Below are positions 59,557-63,659 of a DNA stretch of 63,659 nt, piece by piece. How positions within the stretch are numbered: the stretch's first letter is position 1; the number at the start of each line of letters is the position of its first letter. The position numbers and the translations under genes are program-made. Source of the DNA: Streptomyces solicavernae (GTDB lineage Bacteria > Actinomycetota > Actinomycetes > Streptomycetales > Streptomycetaceae); assembly GCF_029968095.1 (NCBI RefSeq), contig NZ_JASCIR010000034.1:1-63659 (forward strand), read 5' to 3'. The notes under the pieces were generated by a model. It searched no databases, had not been told where the DNA came from, and saw only the letters and a list, made by a program, of their open reading frames with translations.

Positions 59557-60331
59557 GGGTTGTCCCGTAACGGCTGGTCACGGGTGAGATGATCTTGGTG
59601 TGGCTGGTGTGATCACGGCGTCGGAGCCGTCCTGGATAGGTCCGTTCACGGGGCTGAGCCCGCGCTGCTTCGGCAAGTTGGTGACCGCCGTGCGGCGTGA
59701 GCATGCGGCCGACGTGCACCGCGGACGGCCCTGGAGCCTGCCGCTGGAGGACCGCGTCCTGCTGGTCGCGGCCTACTGGCGCACGAACTTGACGATGCGC
59801 CAGCTGGCCCCGCTGTTCGGGATCTCGAAGTCGGCCGCCGACCGGATCATCGACCATCTCGGGCCCATGCTCGCGCTCCAGCCGCGTAAGCGGTTTCGTA
59901 AGAACACCGTCCTCATCGTGGACGGCACCCTGGTGCCCACACGCGACCACACGGTGGCCGAGCAGTCGAAGAACTACCGCTATTCCACGGCGCATCAGGT
60001 GGTCATCGACGCCGACAGCCGCCTGGTCGTCGTGGTCGGCCGGCCCGTACCAGGCAACCGGCACGACTCCAAAGGGTGGGAGGAATCCGGCGCCAAGGCC
60101 GCCGTCGGCAACACCATGACCATCGCCGACGGCGGCTACCAGGGCACCGGACTCGTCATCCCGCACCGGCGCCGCAAGGGCGAAGACCTCCCGGACTGGA
60201 AGGAGAAACACAACCGCTCCCACAAACAAATCCGGGCCCGCGTCGAGCACACCTTCGCCCGCATGAAGGGCTGGTGTTTCTTGAGGTCGTTGGGCACTGC
60301 GATGTCCGACTGCCCAAGGAGTTCTGTGTGA
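59557..60331 (+). mobile_element. IS5-family insertion sequence lacking its right end
   Basis: The left end is marked by GGGTTGTCCCGTAAC (59557-59571), a terminal-repeat type seen in actinobacterial IS5 elements, next to a CTAGTA sequence. One transposase gene follows. No inverted copy of the end occurs downstream. Similarity to transposase stops near 60275, where integrase-associated sequence begins. The element is therefore truncated and probably immobile. Confidence 0.7.
59600..60331 (+). CDS. IS5-type DDE transposase, C-terminally replaced
   Basis: A 243-residue product. The helix-turn-helix MRQLAPLFGISKSAADRIID (about residues 66-85) precedes the RNase-H-like domain. The DDE residues are visible in VLIVDGTLVPT, IADGGYQGTG and ARVEHTFARMKGW. 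The last 17 residues (FLRSLGTAMSDCPRSSV) are not family-like and come from the joined sequence. The normal end after KGW (an ILRDCR-type segment) is missing. GTG 59600 is the likely start. The stop overlaps the integrase start (GTGA), an accidental coupling created by the junction. Confidence 0.85.
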   Translation: MAGVITASEPSWIGPFTGLSPRCFGKLVTAVRREHAADVHRGRPWSLPLEDRVLLVAAYWRTNLTMRQLAPLFGISKSAADRIIDHLGPMLALQPRKRFRKNTVLIVDGTLVPTRDHTVAEQSKNYRYSTAHQVVIDADSRLVVVVGRPVPGNRHDSKGWEESGAKAAVGNTMTIADGGYQGTGLVIPHRRRKGEDLPDWKEKHNRSHKQIRARVEHTFARMKGWCFLRSLGTAMSDCPRSSV

Positions 60332-61529
60332 CGTCGCACCTGCGCAACCAGCTGATGGAGGGGCGGGCTGTCCTGCCCCGCGTCGGCTCGGTCGTTCAGC
60401 TGGAGACCCAGCACCCGGCATACGCCGTACTCGACCCCGCTGGAAGCCCGGTCGAGTCGGTGACGTCCTACCTGCGGGATCTCGCTCTGAACGACAACAG
60501 CCCGGAAACCAGCCGCAGTTATGCCAATGACCTGCTGCGGTGGTTCCGGTTCCTGTGGCTCTTGAACGTGACCTGGGACAAGGCGACGGAAGGAGAGGTG
60601 GCAGTGATAGTGGGATGGCTTCGTACGGCACCGAATCCGCAGCGCCGCCGCACCCGGCCGAACGCGCCGCAGCCCGGCTCGGTCAACCCGCGCACCGGCA
60701 AGCGGTACCTCAAGGCCGGCTATGCCCCGGCGACGATCAACCACGCGCTGACCGTGGTGGCCAGCTTCCACGACTTCCACCGCGACCTGGGCAAAGGGCC
60801 GTTGATGAATCCGGTGCCGGTTTCGGAGGCACGGCGTCGGGCTCTGGCTCACCGCAGTCCGGCGGAGGCTATGCCGGCTTTCCGCCGCTCCCGTCTGCGT
60901 CAGCGTGTCCCGGCCACCGAGCCCCGGGCCATCCCGGACGCGATGTGGGGCGAGTTCTTCGCGGCCATGAACCACGACCGGGACCGCGCCGCGTGCTGCT
61001 CTACGTCTCCAGCGGGGCCCGCGCCTCCGAGCTGCTCGGAGTCACCCCGGCCGACGTCGACTGGCCGGCTCAGATCGTCTACGTCGTCTCCAAGGGCACG
61101 AAGCTGCGCGAGCCGATCCCGGCGAGCCCGCAGGCCCTGGTGGTGCTGGCCGCCTACCTCGACGCGATGGGCATGCCTGCCCCGCACGAGCCGGTCTTCC
61201 GCACCCGCCGAGGCCCGGACAAGCCGCTCACCTACTGGGCGATGCGGCGCGTCATCCAGCGCGCCAACGACCGGCTTGGCACCAACTGGAGTCTTCACGA
61301 CCTGCGGCACACGGCGGCCGAGAGGATGGCGAACGACCCGAACCTGACCCTGGTCGAGGTCAGGGCCATCTTGCGGCACGCGGACCTGGCCACTACCGGC
61401 CGTTACCTGCACGCCCGCGTCGAGGACCTCTTCGACGCCCTTCAGGCCCACTACCAGCGCCCCCGCCTCCAGCCCGCCATCGCTCCCGGCTACGACCCGG
61501 ACGACTTCAGGGCGGTGTTCGGTGGCTGA
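60328..61529 (+). pseudogene. Tyrosine recombinase 1 (TnpA-like), frameshifted
   Basis: From GTG 60328 (AAGGAG 6 nt upstream) one frame encodes the N-terminal SAM-like domain: VTSYLRDLALNDNSPETSRS, WFRFLWLLNVTWDKATEGEV and YAPATINHALTVVASFHDFH. Near 60985-60997 the frame must shift. The other frame then gives LLYVSSGARASELLGVTPAD (first Arg), HDLRHTAAERM (HxxR), LRHADLATTGRYLHARVEDL (His and Tyr nucleophile) to the stop at 61529. All catalytic residues exist, but the gene is split by a one-base indel unless the sequence is in error. Size (about 400) and pairing with a second recombinase resemble TnpA of Tn554-like elements. Confidence 0.75.
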
Positions 61530-63659
61530 ACTGAAGACCTTCACCGCCCGCAACCGCCGCGTCGACTACAGCGGCGCCGAGCCGTTCTTCCCCGCTCCCG
61601 TCACGCGGTTCGCCGGCGCGGAGCTGAAGGCGGCACCGGCGCCGCTGCCCAGCACACCGCCGGGCCCCTACGGGGACCTGTCCCGGGCCCCGGCCTCCGA
61701 GATCCTGCGCATCGTCGAACGGGTCACCAAGGGCCAGCCGAACCCGGGGCGCCGGCGGATCGCCGTCCGGCGGGTCTTCTCCGTCCTGGAGGAGATGCCG
61801 GGCGACACCTGGCAGGAAAGGTGGCAGGCCAGCGGCTTCGACGACGAAGGCGCCGAGTCGGTACGCGTCCTGGCGCGCGAGGGCGACCGCGTTGACAGCG
61901 CGGATCTGATCGCCGGGATCAAGCTGGCGTTCTGCCTGCGGGTCGTCCGGCCGTCGATCTCCGGCTTCCGTGCGAACAGGTTCCGGGACTACCCGCAGAG
62001 ATTCCGCGAACTCCAGCCCGATCCGCTGCTGGAGAAGTTCTTCGCCGCGGTCGACGCCTTCGACGTCCACCACATGCACCGTGACCGGGCGAAGTTCGAC
62101 CTGACCGCTGCGCTGACCACGGGTGGCATCGCGCTGGAGGACCTGACGCCGTCTGCGCTGCTGCACTTCGGCATGGAGTGCAAGCGGCTCGGGGTGACCC
62201 ATGGCAGCAAGGCGGGGGCGACCCGTTTCGCGGGCCTGGGCACCTGGCAGGTGCTGCACCAGATGGGCCACTTCCCGCCCGGCACCCCGCGACCCTGCGG
62301 GCCTACGTCTATCGCGGCCAGCTCACCGTCACCCAGCTCGTCGACCGCTACCCGTATCCAGCACCAGGGCGTCCGCCAGCTGCTGATCGACTACCTGACC
62401 CGGCGCCGGGCCGGAACCGACTACACCACCATCACGGCCCTGGCCCGCCAGCTCGCGAACACGTTCTGGGCCAAGATCGAGACGATCAACCCGGGCCAGC
62501 AGGACCTGGCGCTGAGCCCCGAGGTCTATGACCAGTGGCGCGAGGCCATCAAGCGGTGGGACCGCGACGAGCGCCGCACCCGCGCGGACGACTCCGGCAT
62601 CCTCCTGGCCGTCCGCGCCCTCTATCTCGACCTGCACAGCTGGGCCATCGACGAGCCCGAACAGTGGGCGCAGTGGGTCGTGCCCTGCCCCATCCGGCCG
62701 AAGGAACTCAAGGGGTTCGCCAGGCGCAAGCGGGAGATCCACCAGCGGATGTCCGACCGCATCCGGGTCCGCCAGCCGCTGCTGCCCACCCTGGTCGCAC
62801 ACGTCGAAGGCCGCTACGAGCACTTAACGGGCCTGCTCAAGAAGGCCCGCGCGGTCGAGCTCGGAGAGACCTTCGAGCACGACGGGCACTCCTACCGGCG
62901 CACGGACAGCGATCGCGATCGCACCTGGGCCAAGAGCCAGGACGAGCCACTCGTCCGCGTCACCAACGAGGACGGGCAGGTCCTCAACGTCACGCTCACC
63001 GAGGACACCGCGTTCTGGGAATGGGCCGGCCTGGAGATCCTGCGGCACAGCGGCATCCGCGTCGAAGAGCTCTGCGAGCTCACCCACCTGAGCATCCGCC
63101 AGTATCGGCGCCCGAACAACGAGGTCATCGCTCTACTCGTCATCGCCCCGTCCAAGAGCGAGCGCGAGCGCGTCATCCCGATGTCCGCAGACCTGTTCCA
63201 CGCGGTCGCCCAGATCATCCGTCGCCTCACCCCCGACGGCCGGCCGGTCCGCCTGCTCAACCGCTACGACCCGCACGAGAAGACCTGGTCAGAGCCCATG
63301 CCGTTCCTCATGCAACGGCAGAACGGCACGCAACGATCAGTGATCTCCCCGACCACCTTCATCCACATGTTCGCCCGCAGCTGCGAGGAACTCGCCGAGA
63401 CCCACCGGGCCTTCGCCGACATGACCTTCACGCCGCACGACTTCCGACGGCTCTTCGCCACCGAGATCGTCAACGGCGGCCTGCCCATCCACATCGGCGC
63501 CGCCCTGCTCGGCCACCTGAACCTCCAGACCCTCCAGGGCTACGTCGCGGTCTTCGCCGAGGACATCGTCGCCAACTACCAGCGGTTCCTGAACCACCGC
63601 CGATCGCTCCGACCAGAGATCGAATACCCCGAGGTCACGCCCGAGGAGTGGGCCGACTT
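61522..63659 (+). CDS. Tyrosine recombinase 2 (TnpB-like), partial, runs off the window
   Basis: An open frame from GTG 61522 runs to the window edge, giving 712 residues with no stop. It starts inside the end of recombinase 1 (8-bp overlap), so they are coupled. The C-terminal catalytic domain shows ILRHSGIRVEELCELTHLSI (first Arg), FTPHDFRRLFATEIVNGGLP (HxxR) and ALLGHLNLQTLQGYVAVFAE (His, Tyr). The N-terminal part has IVERVTKGQPNPGRRRIAVR and similar helices. Between about 62285 and 62350 the frame reads Ser/Pro-rich sequence, while another frame gives LRAYVYRGQLTVTQLVDRYP, so two compensating indels are likely. Length is like TnpB of Tn554 or larger. Confidence 0.78.
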   Translation, partial: MAELKTFTARNRRVDYSGAEPFFPAPVTRFAGAELKAAPAPLPSTPPGPYGDLSRAPASEILRIVERVTKGQPNPGRRRIAVRRVFSVLEEMPGDTWQERWQASGFDDEGAESVRVLAREGDRVDSADLIAGIKLAFCLRVVRPSISGFRANRFRDYPQRFRELQPDPLLEKFFAAVDAFDVHHMHRDRAKFDLTAALTTGGIALEDLTPSALLHFGMECKRLGVTHGSKAGATRFAGLGTWQVLHQMGHFPPGTPRPCGPTSIAASSPSPSSSTATRIQHQGVRQLLIDYLTRRRAGTDYTTITALARQLANTFWAKIETINPGQQDLALSPEVYDQWREAIKRWDRDERRTRADDSGILLAVRALYLDLHSWAIDEPEQWAQWVVPCPIRPKELKGFARRKREIHQRMSDRIRVRQPLLPTLVAHVEGRYEHLTGLLKKARAVELGETFEHDGHSYRRTDSDRDRTWAKSQDEPLVRVTNEDGQVLNVTLTEDTAFWEWAGLEILRHSGIRVEELCELTHLSIRQYRRPNNEVIALLVIAPSKSERERVIPMSADLFHAVAQIIRRLTPDGRPVRLLNRYDPHEKTWSEPMPFLMQRQNGTQRSVISPTTFIHMFARSCEELAETHRAFADMTFTPHDFRRLFATEIVNGGLPIHIGAALLGHLNLQTLQGYVAVFAEDIVANYQRFLNHRRSLRPEIEYPEVTPEEWAD

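Noticed and set aside
59500..59560. tRNA-type attachment site for the recombinase element
   Set aside because: No cloverleaf or tRNA 3' end can be drawn here, and Tn554/RIT-type elements do not need one.

Overview
The window is high-GC actinobacterial DNA, almost certainly Streptomyces. The reasons are strong third-position G/C bias, many GTG and TTG starts behind GGAGG-type ribosome sites, and many stop/start overlaps of the ATGA or GTGA type. It also carries SARP and gamma-butyrolactone-receptor regulators and actinobacterial small-protein families. It reads as an accessory, specialised-metabolism region ending in a mobile-element region. I saw no rRNA, tRNA or CRISPR array.

Region 1 (0.1-4.2 kb): an FAD aromatic hydroxylase, an AhpD-like protein and an NphB-type ABBA aromatic prenyltransferase lie on the minus strand. 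A second AhpD-like protein is divergent. Region 2 (4.2-13.9 kb, minus strand): an ebo-like operon. The order of transcription is a StrR/ParB-type regulator, an inositol-phosphate synthase, an EboC-like UbiA prenyltransferase, a TIM-barrel enzyme, EboA (with a truncated second copy of its 5' end), a TatD hydrolase, EboE and an EboF-like phosphodiesterase. A secreted ScyD/ScyE-type beta-propeller follows. This repeats the cyanobacterial association of ebo genes with scytonemin genes, but a different sugar-phosphate cyclase family occupies the EboD position.

Region 3 (14.1-31.9 kb): a regulatory and tailoring block. It holds three ScbR-like receptors, a SARP, a HAD-like protein, an SDR and NmrA reductase, a multicopper oxidase, three MFS exporters, an alpha/beta hydrolase and an XRE/MmyB regulator. 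It also holds a lone di-domain aromatase/cyclase of the type II polyketide kind. No ketosynthase, chain-length factor or ACP is present. A response-regulator/glycosyltransferase chimera and a truncated ORF indicate decay. Six palindromes of the form AAACCG-N6-CGGTTT mark a probable receptor regulon.

Region 4 (33.0-51.8 kb): two divergent, translationally coupled operons share a 414-bp promoter region. The minus-strand operon encodes a UbiA prenyltransferase, an FAD amine-oxidase-like enzyme, two acyl-CoA/AMP ligases, a methyltransferase and a CoA-transferase. The plus-strand operon encodes a small membrane protein, two StrS-type aminotransferases, two Gfo/Idh/MocA oxidoreductases, an IolE-like TIM-barrel protein, an M20 hydrolase, an Ldh-family dehydrogenase and an unrecognised 137-residue protein. 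A nucleotide-sugar dehydrogenase is convergent. I infer an undescribed pathway that couples an amino-sugar or aminocyclitol to an acylated or prenylated part. It is the best candidate for a novel system.

Region 5 (52-59.5 kb): ordinary genes, namely a DUF5988-like protein, a 2'-5' RNA ligase, a DUF2278/lamin-tail protein, YihY/BrkB, a phytase-like esterase and a quinone reductase with a divergent AraC regulator. One membrane protein is frameshifted. Region 6 (59.5 kb to the end): an IS5-type element that has lost its right end abuts a pair of overlapping tyrosine recombinases arranged as in Tn554/RIT elements. The first is frameshifted and the second runs off the window.
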